DNA from: Megaustenia siamemsis
Taxonomy: Eukaryota > Mollusca > Gastropoda > Stylommatophora > Ariophantidae
Reading direction: 5' to 3'
DNA: 64,000 nucleotides
Assembly (NCBI GenBank): GCA_032433765.1
Contig: JAVIAB010000124.1
Span: 79,645,465-79,709,464, forward strand
Made by a program: the position numbers and the translations under genes. A model generated the notes under the pieces. That model worked only from the letters and a program-made list of their open reading frames with translations, was not told where the DNA came from and did no database searches. Positions 47,491 through 59,079 of this stretch are shown here, piece by piece (positions within the stretch are counted from its first letter, which is position 1; each line of letters opens with the position of its first letter).

Positions 47491-50350
47491 ACATCATCAT
47501 CATCATGTGTCATACCGGTTTGCGCAGGTGATCATGTCCCTCCACAATCTTCTATCTACAGTGCATCGTATCAGTTCTGTTGTTGACTGTTTTCCATGCC
47601 ATGACACCAAGCTATCCAGTATTTTCTCTCTTTGTCGTCTGCGATCTCCCTTTCCTTTTATTTTGCCAGTTGTAACCATGTATTCCAACTTTCCTCTTCG
47701 CATGATGTGCCCGAAAAATGTTGATTGCTTCTTTCTGATGTTTTTTAAGAGCTCTCTTTTTGTGTTGGCCTCTTTGAGAACTTCCTGATTGGTCTTTTTA
47801 GCTGTCCAGGGAACTTTCAACATTCTTCTGAGAAATCCCATTTCTGTGGCCTCTAATCGTCTTTTCATTTGTTTGTCTACTGTCCATGATTCGCTTCCAT
47901 AGGTCAGAATTGGTTCTATATAGCACCGCTGAACTCTCTTTCTCATTTTTATTGACATAGATTTGTTGCATAAGATATTTTTCATTTTCTGAAATGCTAT
48001 TTTGGCCTGAGCTATTCTGCTTTTTATTTCTGTGGTGCATCTCCCATCTGATGTTATTATTGTGCCCAAGTATTTGAAACGTTGCACTTGTTTCAGATTT
48101 GTCTGTTTATTTTTATGCTGCATGATGGTGATGATTGTTTCTTCGATATAACTATTACTTCTGTTTTCCTACTATTCAGACTGAGACCTTTCTTGTTGCT
48201 TTCATTTACTATTATGTCTATCATTTCTTGTAGTTTGTTCTCTGTCTCTGCTATTAAGACTGTGTCATCCGCATATCGCAAATTATTTATGTTGTGACCG
48301 TTGACTTCAATTCCTTTTTTGTCTACTATTGATCTCATAATATATTCGCTGTAAAGTGAAAACAAATCCGGTGACAGAACACAGCCTTGTCTGACTCCTT
48401 GTTTTATATATTGGAATTGTCCTGTTTGGTTGTTAATTCGTATAGCTGCTGATTTGTTGCCAGTACATATTTATTTTTGATTCGCACATCCTTGCCATCA
48501 ATGTTTAATTTCTCCAGCATATTGATTATTTCCACATGCTTTACCTTGTCAAATGCTTTCGTGTAGTCTATAAAGCACATATATAGATCTTTCTTTACCT
48601 CTATAGATCTTTCTATCAATGTCCTTAAAATGTATATTGCATTATTGGTGCCCTTTCCTTCCACAAATCCACATTGTTCCTCACTTATTTCTGGTTTTAT
48701 TTTGTTCCTTACACGTCTCATGATTATTCTTAGTAATATTTTAGTCATATGGCTCATGAGACTAATAGTGCGGTGGTCTGCACAGTCAGTGGCTCCTGAC
48801 TTCTTCGGTATGGCTACAAAGATAGATTTTAGTAGATCTTCGGGTATGTGTCCAGTGTTATATATGTCATTGAGTAATTTTGTTATGACTTGTACTCCTA
48901 GCTCTCCTAATGCATTTATCTCTTCGATTGTTATATTGTCAGTACCTGGAGCTTTGCCTCTTTTCATGTGTTGAATTGCGTCCTCCACTTCACTCTGCAT
49001 TATTGGTGGTCCTATGTCTTCATTTGAATTGTTTAATTCTGGTCTTTCATCATCAATGAGTTGACTGATATATTCTGCCCATCTTTCCATTGTCTTCTCC
49101 TGTCCCATTATTATATTTCCTTCCTTTGATTTCACACATCCTGAAACTTTGACTTCCTTTCTTCCTGTTAATTCATTAATATGATTGTGCATAAATTTTG
49201 AGTCTTTCTTTTGTTGTTTTTCCATTTCTTCACATTTCTGTTTTAACCATCCTTCCTTAGCTTCACTGCACTTGTTTTGGATCTCTTTGTGCAATATTTT
49301 GTATGTCCGTTCTTCTTTCTTATGTTTTCTTCTTTCGTCCATTTGTTGTAATATTTCTTCTGTCATCCATTTCTTTTTGTTGATTCTTTTAGTCACTGGT
49401 ATTACTTCTTTTGATGTTTGTTGAATCGATTGTTTGAGCATTTCTCACTGCTCCTGGATGTCCTGTATTTTCTCAATAGCATTATATCTATTTTGTACTA
49501 TCGTGCTGTACTTATCACTTCTCTGTTTATCTACTCTTAGCATATCTAGTTCTAATTTTACATTTCTTGGTGATTTCTGTGCCTTCCGCAGTTTTATTCT
49601 TATCTTTCTAACTACTGGTAAATGGTCACTATTGCAATCTGCTCCCGGCCTTGTTTTAACAGATGTTAGCCCATTCCTGAATCTTCTATGTACCAGTATA
49701 AAATCAATTTGATTGTGAACTTTTTTGTCTGGGCTTTGCCATGTCCATAGTCGCCTAGTGTGTTGTTTGAAGCAGGTGTTACCTATAATCATTTCATGTG
49801 TCTTTGCCCAATCTATCAATCTATCCCCTCTGTCATTCGTCTCTCCAAGGCCATGCCCCCCAGTCACATTTTGCACTTTAGCTGTTCCTACCTTTGCATT
49901 GAAATCCCCTAATATAATAGTTATTTCTTGTGATTTACACTGTTCCATGGTACATCTCTAGCTCGTTGTAAAAAGTGTCAATGTCTTCTTCTTCGCTATT
50001 ACTTGTTGGTGCATAAACTTGAATTATGTTGATATCCATTGGTCTTCCTCTCAATTTTACTAGCAGAATTCTGTCTGATACTGGCCAAATTCCTTTCACT
50101 GTTTTGATTCTTTCTCTATCTAACATGATGCCTACTCCTCTTTCGTGTGTGGTTCCCCCAGAGTAAATGACATTTCCACTGTCGCGTTGTAATAATCCTG
50201 CTCCTGTCCATCTCATTTAACATAGTCCCAAGATGTTCAATTTCATTCTCTTCATTTCTTGACTGATGTTATCTAGTTTTCCAACCTGGAATGCTGATCT
50301 AATGTTCCAAGTTTTATTGCTAGTGTCTCTTTATTTTTGATTTTTGCATA
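47491..50350 (-). mobile_element. LINE-A, nearly complete endonuclease-RT element
   Basis: The most complete LINE in the window. On the minus strand, from ~50325: endonuclease start WNIRSAFQVGKLDN, a stop before MRWTGAGLLQRDS, RGVGIMLDRER, IIQVYAPT, DFNAKVG and NSDHLPV (to ~49445). A linker and RT follow at 49441-48093, with GKAPGTDNI, CFIDYTKAFDKVKH, GVRQGCVLSPDLFSLYSEYI and RYADDTVLIAE. The C-terminal domain is at 48123-47503 (ESWTVDKQ, FFGHIMRR, LWRDMITCAN). The 3' tail is (ATG)n. Frameshifts near 49945, 48410 and 48110 and stops near 50215 and 49443 make it inactive. The 5' end is not defined and no target duplication was seen. It is RTE-like by tail and domain order. Confidence 0.9.
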
Positions 50351-50726
50351 CAGTTGCTTGATGACGATCGGGTGTCACCTGTAACACATAACGCTCACTA
50401 CCGGACGAGGTGGCTGTGAAGTCGCCATTATAATACAAATGTTGAATAACTAACCTTGGCATTCCACTGAGCTATAACAGATACAGCCAAAACATTTCTA
50501 GGCAAGCACTAAAACACAAAAAAATCAAAGCTCATAGTAAGTATTATATCAAGCTCAGCATGAAAGAAGAAACACAGAACATGAAATACACCAAAAGGCA
50601 GTCAAAACTACAAAGAATAAACTACTACATTTGAAGTAGTATGGACGAAAGCAAAGGAGACGTAGACAGAGGAAAAAAGATAAAATAAACAACTAATAAC
50701 ACAAGTGAAAACAACAATAAAGAAAC
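50351..50726. other. Spacer, possible decayed SINE
   Basis: No gene. The minus strand has a good Pol III A-box-like stretch (tagctcagtgg near 50,475), but no convincing B box at the right distance, so a tRNA-derived SINE is only a weak possibility. Confidence 0.3.
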
Positions 50727-50950
50727 ATCATCATCATCATTCATTAAACCTGGTGGTCATTAGGGCACTAACTTCGTCAACTTTCTACATTTCTCTCTTC
50801 GGGGCTGCAAGCTCAGGGACTGTCCATTCTTTGATGTTATCTTCAAATTTCTTTCTTTGTCAATTCCTTCTTCTCGCTCCTGTCACAGTTCCCTGCAGAA
50901 TTGTCTTTCCTTAGCCACACAATCCAGATATAGCCAAACTATTTCATTTT
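50727..50950 (-). mobile_element. LINE-F, 3'-terminal fragment
   Basis: The minus strand reads KTILQGTVTGARRR, a stop, then KKFEDNIKEWTVPELA, a degraded match to the KTILQGTV...RRGRQRKRWEDNIKEWTGLE tail common at the 3' end of an invertebrate LINE family. It ends in an (ATG)n tail, catcatcatcatcatt on the plus strand at 50729. It has two stops. Confidence 0.65.
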
Positions 50951-51149
50951 TTTCTATGAAGATTGACTATATTTCAATGTAGCGTTAGTAGTAGATCATG
51001 TTAGAACAATCGGACTTTTTAGTTGAACAAAGAGGAAGGAGGAAGGAGGAAAGATTTACTCCTATAAGTACAAGAGTTATATAGTCAAATACTACCACTT
51101 TCCCATGGTGGAGAGTGGTGGAACCTCCGGGAGAGTGATGCAATGATAT

Positions 51150-51154
51150 GTATA

Positions 51155-51206
<52 letters not shown>
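51150..51206. repeat. (TA)n microsatellite
   Basis: Nearly uninterrupted alternating TA of about 57 bp. Confidence 0.95.
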
Positions 51207-51207
<1 letters not shown>

Positions 51208-51759
51208 AGGACATGAAGGGGGGTAGTTGGGTATAAATTGGTTAATGAGTCACGTAATGGACATCAGTTTTTCGCCCCATTTTCAACTTCCAATAGGAGC
51301 GAGTGTATGTTGTCCAGCTATAGACCACGCCCACTCCGGAAGCGAAACTACCATATTAGGGAGTAGTGATACGTTAGTTATTTCATAGATATGGTGAGCA
51401 TATATACATATAATAGTAATAAATTAATAGTTATTATATCTACGTGGACGTAAAGGGACCGTATTTAAGATAGATATGGACCATAATCAGTGATATTTAA
51501 TCAGGTATCTCTAGCTGACGACATGAACGGACTGTCATATTCTCCCAGGCTTTCGTGAGTACGACATGGATCAATGAACCAATCGTTGCTGCTCTGCCGT
51601 GAGACAATCGCATTTTTTTTCCAAGCGCGAGCTGAACTGCGAAAGGTTGTTATGTAAACTAATGAGCGGACTGGCTCGGTACGTGGCTAACAGAGAATAA
51701 GACATTTTAATAACAATACAAAAGGTCTCGATACCCGATACTGCGGACATAAAAGGCCC

Positions 51760-51763
<4 letters not shown>

Positions 51764-51826
<63 letters not shown>
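51764..51826. repeat. (AT)n microsatellite
   Basis: Uninterrupted alternating AT of about 62 bp. It is capable of cruciform extrusion and is a likely source of length error in sequencing. Confidence 0.95.
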
Positions 51827-51828
<2 letters not shown>

Positions 51829-53074
51829 GGACGTATTAAGTAAACAATAACAATAATTCGGCGAGCGTGATAGTGTTAAAATAATATTCTCCTTTTGTCT
51901 AGAACGAGTCGAGCGGTGGTCGATGAACGTACAGTTTTGGAGTATTGAATTTTTTTTTTGGGTGTCATCTCACTGCGTCGCTATGCTGACTGGAATTATC
52001 GATGCATCAACTAGTTTTATGGTATACTAAGGTCAGGCTATGTCCACCCTCAATAGGTTTAAGAAATACTAAGACGTGTCCACTGTCCCGGCGAGAAGGA
52101 GAGTCCACTTCAACGATCTTAAGAGGAAAGATATGTATAGTGCATGTCAGCTACCTCTCTAATACGTTTTATTAGTTACTATTCACAGAGCATATATATT
52201 TTTTAACTAAACCCCACAAACAAGTTTGTGTGCGTGTTCGTGTGTATGTATGTGCATATTACTCAGAGAGTAAACAAAAGGAACCGTCTTCTGATAGTTT
52301 TGCTGACTGATATAAAATGTAATGTGTATTGGCGGCGAGGTGCGTGAGTTCGTGTGTGGGTCGTAGAACAAGTGGATGGACAGCCGGGTTTGATGGAGAG
52401 GTGAGTGTGTGTTTGTGTAATTCAGTATGCAAATTGCTTTATAAATATATATTGAAGTGATAAGTGACTGGTTAGAGTGGTGACTAAGTAGATCGATCAA
52501 ACGCTCACCCAATATGTCCATACACGTTCGTTACATCACTATAAAGTGGTTATCAATATCAGCACACCGTAATCAAAACGCTAATAAAATAAGGTAGTTA
52601 TGGGTAAGATCCACTCTGTCTGGCATATTACGTGACCACATTATTCAGTTTTCGCGTCCATATGCTGTCAACGAGGGGAAAAAGTACTAGGTATATGTTT
52701 GTATCGTTTCCCCTACCGTTCACCACCTCATTCATACGGATACAAGGCGTCTAACATATTTTATATTTGTAGTGGTAAGTTTTATTACTGCGTTGCCACT
52801 ATAAACATTTCAACAATAATAACAACTCAAAGATCGGATGAAGAATATAACATAGACTGACCAATAGAACGATATAATATATGTTTGAGGCTGTAACACA
52901 TTATGCAGCATCATGAGTCTATGTCGAACACCGATGCGATCTCGTATCTTATTAAACAGCATAGATAATTAATGTTAATCGGAGGTGAGCTTTATGATAA
53001 AAAAATAAAAATAAAATAAAACTACATAACCAGTGACGTCATGACAGACGGTTTGTAGCAAACAATCATGATAA

Positions 53075-53752
53075 GTCAGTAGTTTTGTGAAGCATTTGTG
53101 TCTCATACTAGTGCTGTGTCACTGAAAAGCGTCGAACGTGGCTGAATTTCCCAATACTGGACAGGCAGATCCATCTACAGAATGAATAAAATGCGTTTTT
53201 GTTTTTGTCTTCTGAATTTTATAACAGCACTGTCTCGAAACATGCTGAACTATTTTTTAATTTTGCTCTCCATGGGCTACGATCTACACCTACATTTTTC
53301 TGTTTCTTTCACTGATAAAAAATTCCCTCAAGAAAGCCCTGCAAACATTCTTATATCTCAAACCTGATCACCCCTAATGTCTCGCTCCATCTCTAAGTTT
53401 TCCATACAATTTTTTTTTAGGGAACACATTCATTTTGTTTGTTTGTATTTTTTTATGTTTTACATTCTTCTCGCGTGACTCACCCACTGTAGTCTCCGAT
53501 TCCTAAGTAATACCATAATGGACGGGAGTGTGGCTCACTGCAAGACGTTAGCTTGTTACTCTGTCCAGTCTTTAGCTTGCAAAGACAACGAACATTAAAA
53601 AAATGTATAACCTGTTATTTTTCCCAACATAGGTAGTCCAAAATTATGATCCATATAAAAGTGTACCATCATCATGTAGAGTTAGTTTAACGTCTAATGT
53701 AGGTGTACCTAACCCAAGTATAAATAATCGGTATCTGTCTCCCATAACCTTA
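53075..53752. repeat. Direct repeat R1 of a degraded LINE-like segment
   Basis: Begins catgataagtcagta and contains the landmarks gtggctgaattt, ttttccatacaa, cctaagtaataccat and tgtataacctgttat. The same ordered landmarks recur at 54110-54430 (first part only) and 54480-55118. Minus-strand readings such as GDRYRLFILGLG and LHDDGTLLYGS are shared with the other copies, so the segment derives from a coding element. The source is not identified with certainty. Confidence 0.75.
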
Positions 53753-54065
53753 AAGTCGGCTTCCTCCGCCTCTTTAGTTAGTTCATCTATATATTTCCTC
53801 TTATCCCTTTTAATGCATCTTCCCACTTCTTTGTTCACCTCTGTGTAAGCTTCCTGTGTCTTGGCTTTTATTTCCTCTCGTTGTGCTTTTATTTATGTCT
53901 ACCTTCTTATTCTTGCCTTTCTTTAATTTTATCCAGAGTTTCTGCTGTCATCTATGCCTTTTTCTAGCATTCTCATGTGCTCAGCTTTTCTTCGCATGCC
54001 TCTTTTCATATTTCATTTATCTGTTTCCAATAATCTTCTATAGTTAATGTATTTTCTAGTTGATG
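53753..54065 (-). mobile_element. LINE linker-region fragment
   Basis: The minus strand reads EVNKEVGRCIKRDKRKYIDE and LTKEAEEADF, resembling the endonuclease-RT linker of LINEs. In one frame (53838-53644) it is fused to the GDRYRLFILGLG segment, an apparent chimeric junction created by rearrangement. It is broken upstream. Confidence 0.5.
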
Positions 54066-54479
54066 GAGGACATGGTATATGTTTGAATTGTGACTGATGG
54101 TAGCAAGCAATCATGATAAGTCAGTACTTTGGTAAAACAATTGTGTCTCATACTGGGTGCTGTGTCACTGAAAAGCATCGTACGTGGCTGAATTTGCCAA
54201 TGCTGGACAGACAGGGCCATCTAGAGAATGAACAAGAGGCATTTATATGTTTATGGGTGTGTCTTTTTTCTGTTTCATCTATGTCATCTGAATTTGATAA
54301 CAGCTCTGGCTGGAATTGTGCTGTGCCACTTTTGTTTGTAGTTTTGCTCTCATGTGCTACGATATGCAACCACATTTTCTGTTTCTTTCACTGATAAAAA
54401 AATTCCCTCAAGAAAACCCTGCAAACATCCCTATATCTCAACAATAATGTGTTCTTTTGTCATGTTCCATTAACTAAAA

Positions 54480-55118
54480 ATTTCCCACGTGGCTGAAATT
54501 GCCATTACTGACAGACAGATCCATCTACAGAATGAACAGTTGTTCAGTTGTTTGGCAGTTTGTGTGTCTGGTCTTGTCTCTTTTCTGTGCACTTTCTGGT
54601 TTCTGAATTTGATAACAGCACTGTCTCGAATCACGCTGTGCCATTTTTTTATTTTTGCTCTCATGTGCAACGATATGTAATCATTGTTTCTGTTTTTGTC
54701 ACTGATAAAAAAAATTCCACTGCAAACATCCTTATATCTCAACACTAGTTTGGTCTGTCGTCTCGTTCCATCTCTAAGTTTTCCATACAATATTTGTTTG
54801 GGAATACATTATTCATTCTTTGCATGACCCACACACGGTAGTCTCTGATTCCTAAGTAATACCATGATGTTCGGGAATGTGGCTCGCTGCAAGACGTTAG
54901 TTTGTTACTTTGTCCCGCTATATTATGATCGTTAACTTGCAAAGACAACGCACATTAAAAAAATGTATAACCTGTTATCTTTCCCAACATAGGTAGTCCT
55001 AGACTATGATCCACATAAAGTGTACCATCATCATGCAAACCTGGTTTAGCTATGTCGTCTAATGTTGATGCACGTAATCCAAGTATAAACAATCGGCATC
55101 TGTCTCCCATAACTGAAA
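54480..55118. repeat. Direct repeat R3, overlapping the start of the left inverted arm
   Basis: Second full-length direct copy of the 53075-53752 segment, and also part of the inverted repeat matching 63390-63912. The minus strand reads YGKLRDGTRRQTKLVLRYKD, the conserved C-terminal tail of a LINE RT protein, followed by degraded sequence. This identifies at least part of the repeated segment as LINE 3' end. Confidence 0.75.
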
Positions 55119-55129
55119 GTCGCCCCTAT

Positions 55130-55370
55130 CGAAAAAGATCCTCCTCTATTTAAGGTCATCTTGTAAAACTGGAAATATTAATATGGTGATACGGGGGATT
55201 AACAACAAGATATGTTTGACGGCGTAATCTCCCATAAACTCACGGACAGCGTTACGAGTGACGTTGATAATTTTTGTTGTTTGTCTGTTTGTGTGGAAAA
55301 GTTGAGTCATCTCACTGAAAGGCTCCTTTAGGTGGTCAAGGAACGTGTAGATCACATTCCAAAATAACAA
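55130..55370 (-). pseudogene. Unidentified decayed coding segment 2, left-arm copy
   Basis: The minus strand reads MLFWNVIYTFLDHLKEPFSE, MTQLFHTNRQTTKI and FPVLQDDLK. It lay directly downstream of the preceding segment before the transposon inserted. The right-arm counterpart is at 63120-63350, with frameshifts after HTNRQTK. The next segment reads GDRCRLFILGLRASTLDD and LHDDGTLYVDHSLGLPMLG. The series looks like a single decayed protein gene, possibly from a mobile element, but is not identified. Confidence 0.45.
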
Positions 55371-55382
55371 AACATGTATCTA

Positions 55383-57483
55383 TAGCTCGTTTCAAATCAC
55401 GTGCCCAACTTCAAAACGATATTACTCAGTAATCGTTTGTTAAAAACTGTTGAAATTTTCCAAATGTTATTAGAATGCAAAAGACCCTTTAAATGTATAT
55501 TTAACAAATATCTTGCAGCTGCAGTTTTCTTAAAGCGGCGAATTTCTTTGATGTTTGTCAAAATTGTAAATTGTGAACCCCTAAATAATAGAAATTACCG
55601 TAGATGCTGGTCTATGATTAATTTTCACTAGGTAAAGGCGTGGCCGTAATTAGGAAATAACTGAATAAGGCAAAACACCAGGAGAATTATTGTCTTCTCA
55701 GTTCGATGACGGACGATAATATCAAGGTATACCTGTATGTCCAATTTTCATAGATGTGTGGTCCTGAAAAGGACCGTTTGTTGAACTAATTTAGGGTAAC
55801 ATATGGGCCAACATTGTGGGGGCTATATACTTTCATTCTGAATCAAACGAAAATAACTGTTTGGGGTTGAACATTCCACAAACCATCATTTTTCCAATAT
55901 TTCTCTTCTTGTTTTAAGACGTGGTCTTCACATTTAGCCCAATAATCTTTGTCTATATTTAATAAAGCGAGATTAGCAAGAGTCTTTACATCGCATATTT
56001 TGAATGTTGTATTTGAATCTGCCACTTGTCCTTTTAATTTTGCCCAGATTAGTTCTATTGTATTTAAATGAGCATGGTAAGGTGGCAGCCTCAAACTTAT
56101 ATGACCGTGCTCTTGGATAATCTTATCTATTTGAAAAATCTTTGTCCTTTGTTTTTGCTTTACTAAAGATAGTAATTCAGGTTTTAAGTACATGTTATTA
56201 CATTGTATGTGCTCCTTTGCGAGCCATATCTTAATAGCATCTTTTGTACTGGATGACGTCTGGACTTTATCTTCAAGTGCAACAATGTTGTGGTACGCTG
56301 CATTGTCCATTATTAGGCAAGATGGTCGATCTAGTGATGGGAGAACAGAATTTTCAATCCAATGTCTAAATATGTGACCATTCATCTCAGAGTGATAATC
56401 CAGATTGTCTATGGATTTTGAAAGAAAAATGAACTCTGCATTCTGTATTAGTCCATGTTGTCGACTACCTGCATGAGCAATTATCAAGCGCTGTCCTTTG
56501 CTGCTAGGTATTAATCTCTTAATCTTTCCATCTGATGACTGCCATTCCCTTTGGTTAGTGTGGTGAGCATTGATCCATGTTTCATCCAAGTACACAATAT
56601 CATAACCTTGCTTGCGCACCTCTTTTACTTCACGTAAGTACTTGCTTCTCATGACTACTATATGTGGCTTCTCACAGATGATGTTTCGTCAATTGGAATA
56701 CTTTCTGAATGTAAAGCCTGCAGCTCTCACATTCCTCCATAATGTAGACTTTGATATTTCAATACTGTTGATCTTTTTCAGCGATACTTTTAATTTTCTT
56801 ATTGTAACAGTTTCATTCATACCCAACATTTTGCGAATTTCACTTCTAAAAAGTTCACTGTCGAAATTATCCAACATTTTAGCTCTTCCTTGTGAATTTG
56901 TATATTTTGAACATTGACGGTCACGTGCTTGAATCCAGCGATTAAATGACCGTTTAGATAAATCCAAAATGTGTCTTGTCCTATTCTCAGGGTTTTCTAA
57001 AGAATGAAATAATCTTCCTCGTTTAGCCTCTTTGCAAAAATAGTCATACATTTTTATTGCGATGTTTTGTAAACTGCAGAATTTCATTTTAAGACTCTTG
57101 ATAAGTGTTATCGTTCCACGTCTCTACCTATGAATGAACGGAAATGGAACACACAATTTCTCGTGTTTTTTACAAGTGTCTAATTGTGTCAAAAAACCAC
57201 GGTAAAAGTGTGCAAACACGACAATTTTACCGTGTATGGATTTTTACTCGCTATTTTTAACTCAAAATACTGTAAACATTAAGTTTTGACTACATCAATG
57301 GGTCGTTATAAATTTATATAAATCAAATAAACAACAATAATAACCAAATGTTTTTTTTTATGAAATTAATTTCCTGTTGCGTTCTAATCATTATAACTTT
57401 ACATGCAAATTTTGAACAACTTACAACAAGCGGTTAAAAAGCTATCGATTTTAAAAGTTGGGCACGAGTTATGAAACAAGCTA
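55383..57483 (-). mobile_element. IS630/Tc1/mariner-like DNA transposon, DD83E type
   Basis: A 2.1-kb element bounded by TA duplications (55381-55382 and 57484-57485). Its terminal inverted repeats are imperfect and ~30 bp long, TAGCTCGTTTCAAATCACG on the left against TAGCTTGTTTCATAACTCG on the right (inward reading). Both continue with TGCCCAACTT. It carries one transposase gene on the minus strand. The inverted copy at 63112-63113 is an uninterrupted target site with a single TA, which proves the boundaries. Confidence 0.9.
55843..57087 (-). pseudogene. DDE transposase with one in-frame stop
   Basis: Would be a 414-residue cut-and-paste transposase acting on the flanking inverted repeats. 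The N-terminal ~130 residues are helix-turn-helix-like DNA binding (SKRSFNRWIQARDRQ, ISKSTLWRNVRAAGFTFRKY). The catalytic part follows, with Asp in VYLDETWIN, Asp in LIMDNAAYHN and Glu in HLNTIELIWAKLK. The second Asp and the Glu are separated by 83 residues, far more than the 34-41 of classical Tc1/mariner proteins. A single TGA at 56689-56691 interrupts an otherwise continuous frame; the next ATG downstream is at 56652. All three catalytic residues remain, so inactivation looks recent. Confidence 0.88.
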
Positions 57484-57489
57484 TAAATG

Positions 57490-57931
57490 CAACCAATGTC
57501 TCACTGTGCATGTAGGCGCTCTACTAGTTCTGTAACCTTGGCTTTCCAATTATCAGTATAGATCTGTCTGACATCATATGGAAGAATATCTAAAGCGTCA
57601 TCGTCAACTGTTAGTTTTCCTCTTTTCGCAGAACATCCTGTTTCCACTCGATGTGATAGCCCGTTTGTTTGACGCCGATGAAGAAATAGAAGGAGTCTTT
57701 ATGGGGATCTGCTGTAGTTCGTATGTAAATTGTCGCTACTATTAAACGAGGCACTGTAAAGATGCCGTATGGGTGAGTGGTAGCGATACAGGTAGTGATA
57801 CTGCATTTTTGGTTTTCTATATGTTTTTTCTTTAGATTGTTGAGGTGCATTTGCACACGAAATATCACCAATAGTTTTGTTTTCACTAGCAGAAAATCAC
57901 CATAGACTTTTTTTCCCTCACAGATCCTCAT
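57490..57931 (-). pseudogene. Unidentified decayed coding segment, left-arm copy
   Basis: The minus strand reads KTKLLVIFRVQMHLNNLKKK, THPYGIFTVPRLIVATIYIR and KDSFYFFIGVKQTGYHIEWK to a stop. An overlapping frame continues DDDALDILPYDVRQIYTDNW and ELVERLHAQ. The right-arm copy (62690-63090) keeps almost the same peptides. The reading shifts frame in both arms at the same place, so either the shift predates the inverted duplication or an intron or recoding site is present. No family was recognised. Confidence 0.5.
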
Positions 57932-58038
57932 TTCCTATCTTATATCCGAACTTATTTTGGAACTAGTTTCCTGACGTATTTGTGACACAAGTGACTTCCT
58001 ACCACTGAGAGTTATTTTCATGATGCATAGTTTAGGAG

Positions 58039-58978
58039 TCAGACAAGGAGTCAGACAAGGAGTCAAACAAGGAGTCAGACAAGGCTGTGTTCTGTCACCG
58101 GACTTTTTTTCACTTTACAGCGAATATATTATGAGATCAATAGTAGACAAAAAAGGAATTGAAGTCAACGGTCACAACATAAATAATTTGCGATATGCGG
58201 ATGACACAGTCTTAATAGCAGAGACAGAGAACGAACTACAAGAAATGATAGACATAATAGTAGAAGAAAGCAACAAGAAAGGTCTCAGTCTGAATAGTAA
58301 GAAAACAGAAGTAATGGTTATATCGAAGAAACAATCATCACCATCATACAGCATAAAAATAAACGAGACAAATCTAAAACAAGTGCAAGGTTTGAAATAC
58401 TTGGGCACAATAATTACATCAGATGGGAGATGCACCACAGAAATAAAAAGCAGAATAGCTCAGGCCAAAATAGCATTTCAGAAAATGAAAAATATCTTAT
58501 GCAACAAATCTATGTCAATAAAAATGAGAAAGAGAGTTCATCAGTGCTATATAGAAGCAATTCTGACCTATGGAAGCGAATCATGGACAGTAGACAAACA
58601 AATGAAAAGACGGTTAGAGGCCACAGAGATGGGATTTCTCAGAAGAATGTTGAAAGTTCCCTGGACAGATAAAAAGACCAATGAGGAAGTTCTCAAAGAG
58701 GCCAACACAAAAAGGGAGCTCTTAAAAAACATCAGAAAGAAGCAATCAACATTTTTTGGGCACATCATGAGAAGAGGAAAGTTGGAATACTTGGTTACAA
58801 CTGGCAAAATAAAAGGAAAGAGAGATCGCGGACGACAAAGAGAGAAAATACTGGATAGCTTGGTGTCATGGCATGGAAAACAGTCAACAACAGAACTGAT
58901 ACGATGCACTGTAGATAGAAGATTGTGGAGGGACATGATCGCCTACGCCAACCGGCAGGGTACATCATGATGATGATG
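58039..58978 (+). mobile_element. 5'-truncated LINE-A insertion with proven empty site
   Basis: A 940-bp insertion between 12-bp duplications ATAGTTTAGGAG (58027-58038, 58979-58990). The unfilled site is in the right arm at 62560-62571 (reverse strand). It encodes the C-terminal half of the LINE-A RT in one uninterrupted frame: GCVLSPDFFSLYSEYIMRS, RYADDTVLIAETENE, SESWTVDKQM, FFGHIMRR and LWRDMIAYAN. It ends with a (GATGAT)n tail. The 5' end carries four tandem versions of the GVRQG motif (58035-58090), where a functional RT has one. Its intact frame and high similarity to 47491-50350 make it younger than most LINEs here. Confidence 0.92.
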
Positions 58979-59079
58979 ATAGTTTAGGAGCTGTTGAACT
59001 GGGCTCTTTTCAATATTGGATATTCAGATTAGTCCAGAAGCAAGACTGAATTCATAATGACCGAACTAGTCGTAACATT

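Larger units (their letters stand above)
50951..53060. other. Unique AT-rich region, no gene recognised
   Basis: About 2 kb containing two long AT microsatellites and TG-rich patches near 52,220-52,420. Open frames are short and have no recognised motif. Confidence 0.6.

Noticed and set aside
50340..50480. tRNA gene or tRNA-derived SINE on the minus strand
   Set aside because: An A-box-like tagctcagtgg is present, but no B box or cloverleaf could be found at the required distance.
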